From positions 1,302,001 to 1,366,000 of the forward strand of contig NZ_CP147407.1 of assembly GCF_037201815.1 (NCBI RefSeq): 64,000 nucleotides of DNA, read 5' to 3'. This DNA comes from Metabacillus sp. FJAT-52054. Lineage in GTDB: Bacteria; Bacillota; Bacilli; Bacillales; Bacillaceae. The notes under the pieces are model-generated. The model had not been told where the DNA came from and searched no databases. It saw only the letters and a program-made list of their open reading frames with translations. Of the stretch, positions 15,275 through 23,351 are shown piece after piece. Every line of letters begins with the position of its first letter. Positions within the stretch are counted from its first letter, which is position 1. The translations under genes and the position numbers were made by a program.

Positions 15275-16399
15275 ATGACAAAACATACAGAAACGATCTT
15301 AGCCCAAATCGGCAACCGAAGTGAACAGACGACAGGCGCCGTTAATCCTCCCATTTATTTAACGACAGCTTACCGTCATTCAGGAATCGGGGAATCGACC
15401 GGTTTTGATTACATACGAACCGGCAATCCGACACGTGCCATCGCTGAAAAGGCTTTGGCGGACTTAGAAGGCGGAGATCAGGGGTTTGCCTTCAGCTCAG
15501 GGATGGGAGCCATTCAGACCATTATGGCGCTATTTAAAACCGGAGATGACATTATTGCCTCATCCGATATTTACGGAGGAACCTACAGGCTGTTTGAACA
15601 GGAATGGCGTAAGTATGGACTGACATTCCAATATGATTCATTTGCAGATCCTGTGAGTACAGAGGCTAGGATCCTTCCGAATACGAAGGCGATCTTTCTG
15701 GAAACTCCAACGAATCCGCTTATGCAGGAGGTGGATATTGCAGCAGTTGCAGAAGTAGCGAAGCGCCACGGCCTGCTGCTGATTGTGGATAATACATTCT
15801 ATACTCCTGTCATCCAGCAGCCATTAAAGAGCGGAGCTGATATCGTCATTCACAGTGCAACTAAATATCTCGGAGGACATAATGATCTCCTTGCTGGAAT
15901 CGTTGTGGCAAAAGGTAAGGAACTTTGTGCGGAGCTTGCTTCCCATCACAATGCAATCGGCGCCGTTCTCGCTCCGTTTGATTCATGGCTTTTAATCCGG
16001 GGATTAAAAACACTGGCACTTCGGATGAGGCAGCATGAACAGAATGCAGCTGATATAGCCGAATTTTTAGAAGAAGTCCCGGAAGTAAGTGATGTACTGT
16101 ATCCGGGAAGAGGGGGCATGCTGTCGTTCCGGGTCGCGAAAGAGGAATGGGTGAATCCATTCCTGAAAAATTTGAAGACGATTACGTTCGCAGAAAGTCT
16201 TGGCGGGGTTGAGAGTTTGATGACGTATCCAGCCACTCAGACGCATATGGATATACCAGAAGAAATACGTACGGCAAACGGTGTCTGTAATCGGCTTCTG
16301 CGTTTCTCGGTAGGAATCGAGCACGCAGAAGATCTCAAAGCTGATTTGCATCAGGCATTCCAGGCTGTGAAGGAGGAGGAAAAAATTGAGCAATACTGA
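15275..16399 (+). CDS. metI: Cystathionine gamma-synthase / O-acetylhomoserine thiolyase MetI
   Basis: A 374-residue PLP enzyme of the Cys/Met metabolism family. It joins an activated homoserine with cysteine (or sulfide) on the way to methionine. Signatures are YIRTGNPTRAIAEKALADLE, FSSGMGAIQTIM, ETPTNPLMQEVDI, and the PLP lysine in HSATKYLGGHND. The SAM riboswitch ahead of it and metC downstream fix the assignment. Its 3' end overlaps metC by 14 bases. Confidence 0.93.
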   Translation: MTKHTETILAQIGNRSEQTTGAVNPPIYLTTAYRHSGIGESTGFDYIRTGNPTRAIAEKALADLEGGDQGFAFSSGMGAIQTIMALFKTGDDIIASSDIYGGTYRLFEQEWRKYGLTFQYDSFADPVSTEARILPNTKAIFLETPTNPLMQEVDIAAVAEVAKRHGLLLIVDNTFYTPVIQQPLKSGADIVIHSATKYLGGHNDLLAGIVVAKGKELCAELASHHNAIGAVLAPFDSWLLIRGLKTLALRMRQHEQNAADIAEFLEEVPEVSDVLYPGRGGMLSFRVAKEEWVNPFLKNLKTITFAESLGGVESLMTYPATQTHMDIPEEIRTANGVCNRLLRFSVGIEHAEDLKADLHQAFQAVKEEEKIEQY

Positions 16400-17591
16400 T
16401 TGGTCCATCCAGACGAAGCTGCTGCACAATAGCCATAAGACGGATAAAGAAACAGGAGGGGTAAGCGTTCCGGTCCACTTATCGTCCACCTTCCATCAGT
16501 CTGATTTTGATCAGTTCGGAAAATATGATTACGCCCGTTCAGGCAACCCGACTAGGGAAGTACTTGAAAAAGCAATTGCCGATCTTGAAGGGGGAACGAG
16601 AGGATTTGCATTTTCATCGGGTATGAGCGCAATCTCTACAGCCTTTCTTTTATTATCAAAAGGAGATCATGTCCTCGTGACGGAGGATGTCTACGGCGGT
16701 ACGTACCGGATGGTGACAGAGGTTTTGAGCCGGTTTGGAATTGAATATACATTTGTGGATATGACCGATCTGCACAATGTAGCGTCTAAAATTCGTCCGA
16801 ATACAAAAGTGATTTATTTAGAAACACCCTCTAATCCGCTGCTTAAAATTACCGATATCCAAGGGATTGTTAAACTTGCGAAAGCTAATAACTGTTTAAC
16901 GTTTCTGGATAATACTTTTCTGACACCGGCACTTCAGCGTCCGCTCAATTTAGGAGTAGACGTTGTGCTTCACAGTGCAACGAAATTTTTGGCAGGCCAC
17001 AGTGATGTCGTGGCGGGGCTCGCGGCTGTGAATGACGAAGAACTGGGAAACCAGCTTTACAAACTGCAAAATTCATTTGGAGCTATACTTGGAGCACAGG
17101 ATTCCTGGCTCGTATTAAGGGGGTTGAAAACCCTTCACGTCCGTTTAAAGCAATCGACCGAATCTGCCCTTAAGCTGGCCGCCTTCCTATCAAGGCATCC
17201 GGCCGTAGAGGAAGTTTATTATCCGGGTCTTTCCTTCCACCCCGGCTGTTCCGTACAGCGCTATCAGGCAGACGGACCGGGTGCCGTGCTCTCATTCAGA
17301 CTGTCAGATGAAGATGCCGTTCGAAAGCTCGTCCAAAACGTTCAGCTTCCGGTTTTTGCCGTCAGCCTTGGCGCCGTAGAAACGATTCTTTCATATCCGG
17401 CTAAAATGTCACATGCAGCAATGCCGAGGGAAGAGCGGTACGCAAGAGGAATTACAGACGGACTGCTCCGTGTCAGTGTGGGTCTTGAGAAAGCAGAGGA
17501 CCTGATTCAGGACTTTGGGTCAGCTCTGGATTTGCTGCCAAAAACAAAGCCGCTGCAGTACGCGCGTGTTCAGGGAAGCGGGCGGAGATAA
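16386..17591 (+). CDS. metC: Cystathionine beta-lyase MetC
   Basis: A 401-residue PLP enzyme that cleaves cystathionine to homocysteine, pyruvate and ammonia. It has YARSGNPTREVLEKAIADLE, FSSGMSAIST, LETPSNPLLKITD and the PLP lysine in HSATKFLAGHSDVVAGL. The start is TTG at 16386 with AAGGAGGAGG upstream, inside the end of metI. Transcription is from the S-box-controlled metI promoter. No clear terminator follows; a repeat dimer lies downstream. Confidence 0.92.
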   Translation: MSNTDWSIQTKLLHNSHKTDKETGGVSVPVHLSSTFHQSDFDQFGKYDYARSGNPTREVLEKAIADLEGGTRGFAFSSGMSAISTAFLLLSKGDHVLVTEDVYGGTYRMVTEVLSRFGIEYTFVDMTDLHNVASKIRPNTKVIYLETPSNPLLKITDIQGIVKLAKANNCLTFLDNTFLTPALQRPLNLGVDVVLHSATKFLAGHSDVVAGLAAVNDEELGNQLYKLQNSFGAILGAQDSWLVLRGLKTLHVRLKQSTESALKLAAFLSRHPAVEEVYYPGLSFHPGCSVQRYQADGPGAVLSFRLSDEDAVRKLVQNVQLPVFAVSLGAVETILSYPAKMSHAAMPREERYARGITDGLLRVSVGLEKAEDLIQDFGSALDLLPKTKPLQYARVQGSGRR

Positions 17592-17686
17592 AGGGGCGGG
17601 TGTTGTTGTTGCCGCTCTGATAAAGGTGGAACCGGTTTTGGCGGTGTTAGATTCATAATCTTAAAAGGGTGAAATCGGGTATGGAA

Positions 17687-17813
17687 GTGTCTGACCCCTA
17701 CTCTGCTAAAGAAGTAAAGCTTCGGCACCATATGGCTTCAACCATACTGCGGCAAGGGCTGGCAGAGAACAGTCTTTGTCCCCTGCTGCGGTGAAGAATG
17801 TGGGGACTGGCAC
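17687..17813. repeat. Mobile-element-like repeat with terminal inverted ends, copy 1
   Basis: Begins GTGTCTGACCCC and ends GGGGACTGGCAC, imperfect inverted ends. Next to the right end lies CCCTGCTGCGGTGAAGAATG, shared with the other copies. It is fused to copy 2 with a single A between them. The preceding 17592-17686 shows no gene. Confidence 0.7.
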
Positions 17814-17814
17814 A

Positions 17815-17940
17815 GTGCCAGTCCCCTTAAATTTTACCGGACTAAAGCTCCGGCACCAAACTTGCGAAGTCTTGCGGCGGATAGGATCGAGAACCTATCC
17901 CTCTGACCCCTGCTGCGGTAAAGCATTAAGGGTCAGGCAC
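17815..17940. repeat. Mobile-element-like repeat with terminal inverted ends, copy 2
   Basis: Begins GTGCCAGTCCCC and ends AAGGGTCAGGCAC. Internal GCGAAGTCTT and CCCCTGCTGCGGTAAAGC are shared with copies elsewhere (17687, 29927, 30056). Together with copy 1 it forms a direct tandem dimer whose junction is a near-perfect palindrome. It is non-coding. Confidence 0.7.
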
Positions 17941-17992
17941 TAAATTTTTGATCATTGTAATAAATCCCAAAAAGATCGACAGGTGAACAGAG

Positions 17993-18466
17993 ATGCATCA
18001 ACGAATTCTATTAAATTCCATCTTTAGCCAGCTTGAAGTTGCAAATCGTTCTATTATAGAAATGGCCATTTTAGCAGAAGAGAGTGATTTAAATTGGAGC
18101 TATCTAGAAAATAAGAGATCCCTTGGTGAACTGCTGAATCATCTATCCCTTCTCTACCGCGCGGATTATTTAATTATGGAAGAAGCCTCGAAGGATGAGA
18201 TGGCGGACTATTATCTCTCTCATCCATTTAGAAGAGCAGAAAATGCGGGAACCGAGCTCTATAAGAATTTTAATGCGCTGAAAGAAGCTTTTTATTCCTT
18301 CAGTGAAGCAGAGCTGATGGAGGAAAAAATCTCTTATTGGGGGACAGGCTACTCCAGATATGAATGGCTTCTTGAAATCCTGGGTCACATATACCATCAC
18401 AGAGCCCAGCTGCATATGTATTTGGAATTGCTTGGAATAAGGCCGCGGGTGCTATTATTCGAGTGA
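17993..18466 (+). CDS. DinB-family putative metal-dependent protein
   Basis: A 157-residue four-helix DinB/YfiT-fold protein. The three metal-ligand positions are visible: GELLNHLSLLYRADYL in the first half, and HIYHHRAQLHMYLELLG near the C-terminus. Some family members are thiol S-transferases (bacillithiol-linked), but most are uncharacterised. ACAGGTGAACAG lies before the ATG. It is one of three DinB-type genes in this window (others at 41069, broken, and 60885). Confidence 0.8.
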   Translation: MHQRILLNSIFSQLEVANRSIIEMAILAEESDLNWSYLENKRSLGELLNHLSLLYRADYLIMEEASKDEMADYYLSHPFRRAENAGTELYKNFNALKEAFYSFSEAELMEEKISYWGTGYSRYEWLLEILGHIYHHRAQLHMYLELLGIRPRVLLFE

Positions 18467-18673
18467 GGATCAAGAACATCTGGCTGCCAGATCTGAAATA
18501 AAGATATATCTTAATAATGTATCATTCGTCGCCCTCTCTATTATTTTTGTATGGGTAATTATACCATTTGCTTGCCGGAATAGTTTATTCAGCAGGTTCG
18601 ACGTAAGAACCCTTTTATTCAATGGAAAATAAAATAGCAGCAGATAGAAAAACGCTGAAGGGGGAGAGAAGGG

Positions 18674-18994
18674 TTGAATCCGCCGCTGACCATGATTCCT
18701 AAGATTGCTTCCGGCTTCATTCGCAAAAGGCTGCCAAGAAAGACGGAGGTTCTTGCTTACTATGCACTCTCCAATGGGAAGAGCCTGCATTACACAAATG
18801 CAGATGCGCTGCTCCCATACAGCAATACAGAGATTCTCGACCCAAAAGATGTTTCCTATCTGAATGTCTTTATTAATGCTGTTCTGCAGCCGGAGCATAA
18901 TTATGAAGTTCAAAAAGGCCTCTTAACGCTCAAAACACGAGATGTTCCTCTAGATGGGACAGCCATTATTATTCAGTTTGTCAAACTTCATTAA
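18674..18994 (+). CDS. DUF4183-type protein, first of a pair
   Basis: A 106-residue protein with YYALSNGKSLHYTNADAL, then YLNVFINAVLQPEHNYEVQK and a beta-rich end (GTAIIIQFVKLH). The NVFINAVLQ block is equivalent to the NVYVNGVLQ motif of the next gene and is typical of DUF4183. Such proteins are often encoded with spore surface proteins in bacilli, so a spore location is plausible. Start is TTG at 18674, seven bases after GGAG. It is in an operon with the next gene, 15 bases away. The 207 bases before it hold no gene I can support. Confidence 0.7.
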   Translation: MNPPLTMIPKIASGFIRKRLPRKTEVLAYYALSNGKSLHYTNADALLPYSNTEILDPKDVSYLNVFINAVLQPEHNYEVQKGLLTLKTRDVPLDGTAIIIQFVKLH

Positions 18995-19009
18995 GAAAGA
19001 AGGATTTAG

Positions 19010-19429
19010 ATGCCAGCTGAATTGATTAAACTCGTCCTTTCTGCTTCCAATACGGTAAGCGGGGATGTAAATGTGAGCACGGTTACAGATGTTGCTCCGA
19101 TCGCTTCCCGGTATGCAGCCAACGTGACGGCCCTTATGATTTTAGGCGGCAATACTACCATCCCTGCGACATCGTTTCGGGATGACAATGGGAATAGCTT
19201 GGCCGCAGGCGGACTGCCGGTTCCAAATACAGAAACGGTGGTAAATGTCTACGTAAATGGGGTTCTGCAGCAGGGGGGCCTCTCTACATTATCAGCGAAC
19301 AATCTACTCATCCGTGCATCCATTCTGCTCGGAGCACCAGTCGTGCTGGAGTACCTGAATTTCAGCAATGTTACGTCTGCCTCTACTGCAACAAATACGC
19401 TTGCGGTGGATACAGTAATTGATACGTAA
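19010..19429 (+). CDS. DUF4183-type protein, second of a pair
   Basis: A 139-residue, Thr/Ser/Ala-rich, very lysine-poor protein. It contains TVVNVYVNGVLQQGGLSTLS, ILLGAPVVLEYLNFSN and ends LAVDTVIDT. The VNVYVNGVLQ block identifies the DUF4183 fold. Low charge and high Thr/Val/Ala content fit an extracellular or spore-surface beta protein (inference). It is followed by a strong terminator. Confidence 0.7.
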   Translation: MPAELIKLVLSASNTVSGDVNVSTVTDVAPIASRYAANVTALMILGGNTTIPATSFRDDNGNSLAAGGLPVPNTETVVNVYVNGVLQQGGLSTLSANNLLIRASILLGAPVVLEYLNFSNVTSASTATNTLAVDTVIDT

Positions 19430-19441
19430 TGATGAAAAGGG

Positions 19442-19480
19442 AAAACCGCGGTTACGATCACCGCGGTTTTTACATTTTTT
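19442..19480 (+). terminator. Terminator after DUF4183 pair
   Basis: AAAACCGCGG (19442-19451) pairs with CCGCGGTTTT (19461-19470), followed by a T-rich stretch. On the other strand it overlaps the end of the small gene at 19470. Confidence 0.85.
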
Positions 19481-19610
19481 CCTTCTTGTTTATTTCCTCC
19501 AGCACGGAGATGATTTTGTCATTTTGTTCAATGATTTCTTTGTTTTGCTGTCTTAATTTGGTGAAATCATATAAGAATACAATCAGAATAATCGTGATTA
19601 AAAATGTCAT
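19470..19610 (-). CDS. 46-aa single-pass membrane peptide with coiled-coil tail
   Basis: A short gene starting five bases after the upstream MFS stop, with GAGGTGAG before its ATG. The peptide is MTFLITIILIVFLYDFTKLR followed by a heptad-like, Gln/Asn/Glu/Lys-rich helix (QQNKEIIEQNDKIISVLEEI). It is an N-terminal membrane anchor with a short coiled coil. Its stop lies at the edge of the convergent terminator. Co-transcription with the MFS gene is likely; it may be an accessory subunit, but no function is shown. Confidence 0.6.
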   Translation of the reverse strand: MTFLITIILIVFLYDFTKLRQQNKEIIEQNDKIISVLEEINKKEKM

Positions 19611-19614
19611 GTTC

Positions 19615-20838
19615 TCACCTCACATCACTTTTATTAAGCTGCTTTCCCAGTTGGGGCATGTGTGAAAAAGGCTTCATTGCCGCTGTGAACAGGAGCAGGG
19701 AGAGGAGCACCATAACACCTGCCCCCGAAATAATCACGATTCTCAAAGGAAACCAATCCCCAGCAAGTCCAATTCCAGATACAAAAATCACTTGAATGAG
19801 CGAGATCACCATGCCTAGCGCACTTCCGACCCGTCCCATGATGTCTGCCGGAACGTGATCCTGATAAAACGTCCAGATCCCGGTGTTCGCAAACGCCATA
19901 AAGAAGGCGAGAATAAAAAAGCCGATGGCCGCCATTAAAAACGTGGAAGAGAGGGAATATACGAGATATCCTCCAGCAATCATCAAGCCTCCGCAGCCGA
20001 TTAGAAAGGATGGGGACAGTTTTTTTACAGCTAACCGGTTAAAAAAGGATCCGATTAGTAATCCTATCCCGGAAATACTGACAAGCAGACCATAGGCACT
20101 GTCAGAAAGCTTCAGGATTTCCCGGGAAAACACGACTTCCTGTGAATCGAGAGCGGCCGCCATCATCATAAGTCCGTTAAAGAGGAGATACACACTCATG
20201 ACGTACCGTGCTGATTTCATATAACCTATGACCATCCGCCAGTCATCTGCGTAAACGGAAAAAGAAATTCTCTTTTCAGGAGGATGTCCGGCCGTTCCGA
20301 GATGAGGCAATAGGAAAAGAAGAAGCGCAGAAATGATAAAAGTAAAAGAGTTAGCGAAAAAGGCAAATTCCGGCTGTCCGGTTATGAACAGCAGTCCGGC
20401 AAGAGCCGGGCCGAGTATAAATGAACCGGACCATGCGAGGCTTTTATATGAATTAAAAACTTGCCGATATTTAGAAGGAATCAGTCTGGAAGAGTAAGCT
20501 GCTGCAGCAGGATCATAAACCGCATCTACCATGCAAATGAGAAAGACTAGCACATAAATGATGGGAAGGGTAGGAGCGGCTAAAATAAGCAGTACAAGCA
20601 ACGCTCTCATGAAATCCAGCCCAATCATTAGATTTCTCTGAGAATACCTGTCTATTAAGCTGCCTGCCCAAAATGAAGTCAGGATACCTGCAAGAGGACG
20701 TATTATGTATACTCCGGCGACAGCGGCAGCAGAACCCGTCATGCTGTAAACCATCATGTTCAGGGGGATGAAATAGATCCAGTCTCCGAGATTGGAGATG
20801 CCGGTTGAGGTTAAGAAAAGTGCTGCTTTTCTATTCAT
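19615..20838 (-). CDS. MFS transporter (putative exporter)
   Basis: A 407-residue protein of about 12 membrane helices. It starts MNRKAALFLTSTGISNLGDW and has the MFS loop motif AGSLIDRYSQRNLMIG between helices 2 and 3. DFMRALLVLLILAAP and the GRVGSALGMVISLIQVIF region of the second half are typical of the DHA3/MFS_3 exporters related to macrolide efflux proteins. Substrate unknown. AAGGGG lies upstream of the ATG. A small membrane peptide gene follows at once. Confidence 0.8.
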   Translation of the reverse strand: MNRKAALFLTSTGISNLGDWIYFIPLNMMVYSMTGSAAAVAGVYIIRPLAGILTSFWAGSLIDRYSQRNLMIGLDFMRALLVLLILAAPTLPIIYVLVFLICMVDAVYDPAAAAYSSRLIPSKYRQVFNSYKSLAWSGSFILGPALAGLLFITGQPEFAFFANSFTFIISALLLFLLPHLGTAGHPPEKRISFSVYADDWRMVIGYMKSARYVMSVYLLFNGLMMMAAALDSQEVVFSREILKLSDSAYGLLVSISGIGLLIGSFFNRLAVKKLSPSFLIGCGGLMIAGGYLVYSLSSTFLMAAIGFFILAFFMAFANTGIWTFYQDHVPADIMGRVGSALGMVISLIQVIFVSGIGLAGDWFPLRIVIISGAGVMVLLSLLLFTAAMKPFSHMPQLGKQLNKSDVR

Positions 20839-20904
20839 TCCAACGCCCCTTAAAAGGATATTTTATCCACCTTATACCATAGAAAGATAGTAAGCAAGGG
20901 TAAA

Positions 20905-21048
20905 ATGAAAAAAACTGACAGTCCATCTTTTGCAGCAGGCTATGAATCAGTACAAGAGCCGGAAATCAATGGGGATGCACCCGATAAGCGGGCAGGAATA
21001 TTGGATCCCTGCGGCAATACATGGTGGATTGCCATACAGGTGAAATAA
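20905..21048 (+). pseudogene. Remnant of a VOC/PhnB-like (glyoxalase-fold) gene
   Basis: A 47-codon open frame whose last part, RAGILDPCGNTWWIAIQVK, is the C-terminal signature of PhnB-type VOC proteins (usually about 130-150 residues). The first two thirds of such a gene are missing and there is no ribosome site before the ATG. It is best read as a truncated relic. Confidence 0.6.
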
Positions 21049-21050
21049 AA

Positions 21051-21083
21051 ACGGACTTCCATATCAAGAAGTCCGTCTTTTTT
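21051..21083. terminator. Bidirectional terminator
   Basis: ACGGACTTC (21051-21059) pairs with GAAGTCCGT (21068-21076), followed by CTTTTTT; preceding A residues give a T-tract on the minus strand. Confidence 0.8.
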
Positions 21084-21623
21084 CTAATTCAATTCCATAA
21101 AGTCATACACATCTCCGCCGTCAAATCCGGCTCCAAGAATTACACCATCCGGAAAAAGCTCCGCATGCTTCGATACGAACTCCTTAACAAAAATGATCAT
21201 CGTCGCCGCACCCAAAAATAAACCAGCAGGGAGATGGTCCTCTAATAGCTGATAAATTGGCTTATATACCGGAAAATAAGGTTCGACTGACAGCGGTGCA
21301 TAATCCTTTGCCAACGCCCAGTCGCCCTCCTCATCCCATTCTTCCGCACCTGCCACATACAAACTGATCGTGTCAGCTGTCTCAAAGAGCGAAAAGGTTA
21401 TCGCTTCTAAAGAAGCAGGAGGTTTTTTTTCTGTGAGAAGATCTGTCAGCCATCCTTCAAATTCCTGAAAACTCACATCAAACTCGTTCTCGATTTCCGT
21501 GAGATGGCTTTTAATCCCAAGCTTCCCTGAACGAGTCACAATCCATTGCTTGCCGTCCTGTATACCAGCCACCTCATCAATGGCATCATATATAGCGTCC
21601 GTAAAAGCCTCTGTTTTAGCCAT
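21084..21623 (-). CDS. Acidic protein of unknown function, 179 aa
   Basis: A soluble acidic protein: MAKTEAFTDAIYDAIDEVAG at the start, EEWDEEGDWALAKDYAPLSV in the middle and a Gly/Asp-rich end (GVILGAGFDGGDVYDFMELN). GGGAGTGA precedes the ATG. The acidic, Trp/Tyr-containing make-up resembles SUKH-type immunity proteins, but I cannot name a motif, so no function is assigned. It lies 25 bases downstream of a DsbA-like gene and is probably co-transcribed. Confidence 0.65.
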   Translation of the reverse strand: MAKTEAFTDAIYDAIDEVAGIQDGKQWIVTRSGKLGIKSHLTEIENEFDVSFQEFEGWLTDLLTEKKPPASLEAITFSLFETADTISLYVAGAEEWDEEGDWALAKDYAPLSVEPYFPVYKPIYQLLEDHLPAGLFLGAATMIIFVKEFVSKHAELFPDGVILGAGFDGGDVYDFMELN

Positions 21624-21648
21624 TTTAAATCACTCCCTATTAAAAAGT

Positions 21649-22284
21649 TCAGCAGCCTTCAGGTCCGCAAGAGGCTCCCTCGATCATACCGCCGTTCGCC
21701 TCATCCTCAATTACCTGTTCAATTGATTCCTTTGAATGAAGACCCTGAAGCTTTTGGTTCCCAATTATAAAGGTCGGAACCGCTTGAACTTCAGCTTTTC
21801 TTGCCAGATTCAATGCCTCTTTGTGATCCTGTACATACGTGCCGCCAGTGATCGCATCCTGAAAAGCGGCTCCATTTAAGCCAAGCTCCCGGACAATCCC
21901 TGTCAGAACGGTTACATCTCCAATGTTTTGCCCCTCCTGCCAATAAGCCTTAAACACCGCATCCACATAAGCCTGACCCACACCATGCTCCTTTGCAAAC
22001 TGATAGCCCTGATGCGCAAGATGCGTATGCGGCACAGGATCCAAATCCATCGGAAGCTCCATCTCAACCCCAAACCGCTGTGCCAGCGGCTGAACCGACT
22101 GCTTATACGCCTGCTGAATATAATCGCTATTCGGAGACATCCCCTCCATCGGATAAGGACGAAGCTCAAACGGCATAAACTCTACCTCGACATCCTTTCC
22201 TTCCACCGCCTGCCGAAGCGGCTCCTCTCCAATAAAACAGAAAGGGCATACAAAATCTGAAAACACCTGAATCTTAACCGTCAT
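21649..22284 (-). CDS. DsbA-family (FrnE-like) thiol oxidoreductase
   Basis: A 211-residue thioredoxin-fold protein with the active-site motif CPFC in FSDFVCPFCFIGEEPLRQA (about residues 13-16) and the cis-Pro loop VQAVPTFIIGN. It belongs to the DsbA/FrnE/2-hydroxychromene-2-carboxylate isomerase group. There is no signal peptide, so it acts in the cytosol. A second Cys pair (ASCGPEGC) ends the protein. GAGGAGG lies before the ATG. Confidence 0.87.
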   Translation of the reverse strand: MTVKIQVFSDFVCPFCFIGEEPLRQAVEGKDVEVEFMPFELRPYPMEGMSPNSDYIQQAYKQSVQPLAQRFGVEMELPMDLDPVPHTHLAHQGYQFAKEHGVGQAYVDAVFKAYWQEGQNIGDVTVLTGIVRELGLNGAAFQDAITGGTYVQDHKEALNLARKAEVQAVPTFIIGNQKLQGLHSKESIEQVIEDEANGGMIEGASCGPEGC

Positions 22285-22429
22285 CTAAAGTTCCTCCTCG
22301 TTATTGATAGACTCATTGTAGCAAAAGGGCTCAGAGAAGACGATTTATTTGGATAAGTTATTGACAGGGCAGGGGCGGAGAAATATAATAGAGAAAGTCA
22401 GCTGAAGGGCGGGCACAATTACATATCGC

Positions 22430-22501
22430 GATCTGGTAGTTCAGTGGGAGAACATCACGTTGACAGCGTGGGGGTCGGGGGTTCGAATCCCTCCCAGATC
22501 A
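22430..22501 (+). tRNA. tRNA-Val (GAC)
   Basis: The cloverleaf folds: acceptor GATCTGG/CCAGATC (7 bp), D stem GTTC/GAAC, anticodon stem TCACG/CGTGG with loop TTGACAG (anticodon GAC at 22462-22464), and T arm GGGGG-TTCGAAT-CCCTC. The discriminator A is at 22501. CCA is not encoded. It stands alone, not in an rRNA-tRNA cluster. Confidence 0.9.
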
Positions 22502-22511
22502 TATGGAAATG

Positions 22512-22541
22512 GAGTTGCTTTTTTGAAGCAGCTCTATTTTT
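22512..22541 (+). terminator. Terminator after tRNA-Val
   Basis: GAGTTGCTT pairs with AAGCAGCTC (one GU), followed by TATTTTTATTTT. Confidence 0.75.
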
Positions 22542-22586
22542 ATTTTAAACTCTAAAAAACAATGCCCTTAAAAAGTTGGTGCGGAT

Positions 22587-23138
22587 ATGATTGATAAGAA
22601 ATATGAATTATTTAAAGCATTTCCAGCTGAACTAGAAGAAGATGTCAGCAAAGTGTTAAGTGTGCTTGAAGCAACTAATAAGTTACGCTTTTCTCACTGC
22701 TTCAAGGTTAATTTTAGGGGATCTAAGTTATTTATTCCTGAACGAATTTACTATAATGAGCCATATCTATCGTCTTACAGTTTATTAACTGACAGACAGC
22801 AAGCAATATTAAATTGCCTGTTTACAAGGCATGAAAATGGTTTTATTAGAGAGAATCATGTTAGAAAAATGATGGATCAAACAAGTACCTATAATTGGAA
22901 TGTTCCTTATTTAATCCGGCTTACAGGAGAATATGTATTAGAAATCCTAGAAGTGATAAAAGATAATATAAATCATCTTGATAAGCGGGAGATAAAGTCT
23001 TTCATTTCAGAAAATAAAAGATTCTACAATACAATAGAAAGTCAAGTCGTGAGTTACTGGGATTGTTATTATCGAAGTAAATATCCAGAGAAAAGAGATT
23101 ATGTGGGCTTTAAAATCATTCATTATTTCAATTCCTGA
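22587..23138 (+). CDS. Hypothetical protein next to tRNA-Val, AT-rich
   Basis: A 183-residue soluble protein: MIDKKYELFKAFPAELEEDV, FSHCFKVNFRGSKLFIPERI, SLLTDRQQAILNCLFTRHEN, and a C-terminal half rich in Tyr, Asn and Lys (VVSYWDCYYRSKYPEKRDYV). The gene is visibly more AT-rich than its neighbours and sits right after a tRNA gene, which suggests acquisition by transfer. I do not recognise the family. GGTGCGG lies before the ATG. Confidence 0.65.
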   Translation: MIDKKYELFKAFPAELEEDVSKVLSVLEATNKLRFSHCFKVNFRGSKLFIPERIYYNEPYLSSYSLLTDRQQAILNCLFTRHENGFIRENHVRKMMDQTSTYNWNVPYLIRLTGEYVLEILEVIKDNINHLDKREIKSFISENKRFYNTIESQVVSYWDCYYRSKYPEKRDYVGFKIIHYFNS

Positions 23139-23276
23139 TAAAACCACCTGCCATGTACCATGCCATTTAAGGTTGATCAATTAGTGTTACCCTTTATACT
23201 TGAAAATATAGAAAAATTTGGATTTATACGTCAGCATCACCAGGAGAGAAGGGTTTAATCAGAATCAAAATAGGAA

Positions 23277-23315
23277 AGACCACCCTAATCGCCGCCACAG
23301 CTCAAAGGGTGGTCT
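23277..23315. terminator. Hairpin between convergent genes
   Basis: AGACCACCCT (23277-23286) pairs with AGGGTGGTCT (23306-23315). T-tracts are poor on both sides. The rest of 23139-23276 shows no gene. Confidence 0.55.
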
Positions 23316-23351
23316 AACTTGTTGTCTATAACGTGTTGTTTAAATCAACAC

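Noticed and set aside
17802-17826. Rho-independent terminator for metC
   Set aside because: The strong palindrome is the junction of two mobile-like repeats and is 210 bases from metC; there is only a short T run. It may stop transcription incidentally but is not annotated as the metC terminator.
18470-18913. 147-codon minus-strand frame
   Set aside because: It overlaps the DUF4183 gene in antisense, has no ribosome site and reads as mixed composition.
21928-22260. 110-codon and overlapping plus-strand frames, Arg/His/Leu-rich
   Set aside because: They are antisense to the DsbA-family gene and show the typical biased shadow composition.
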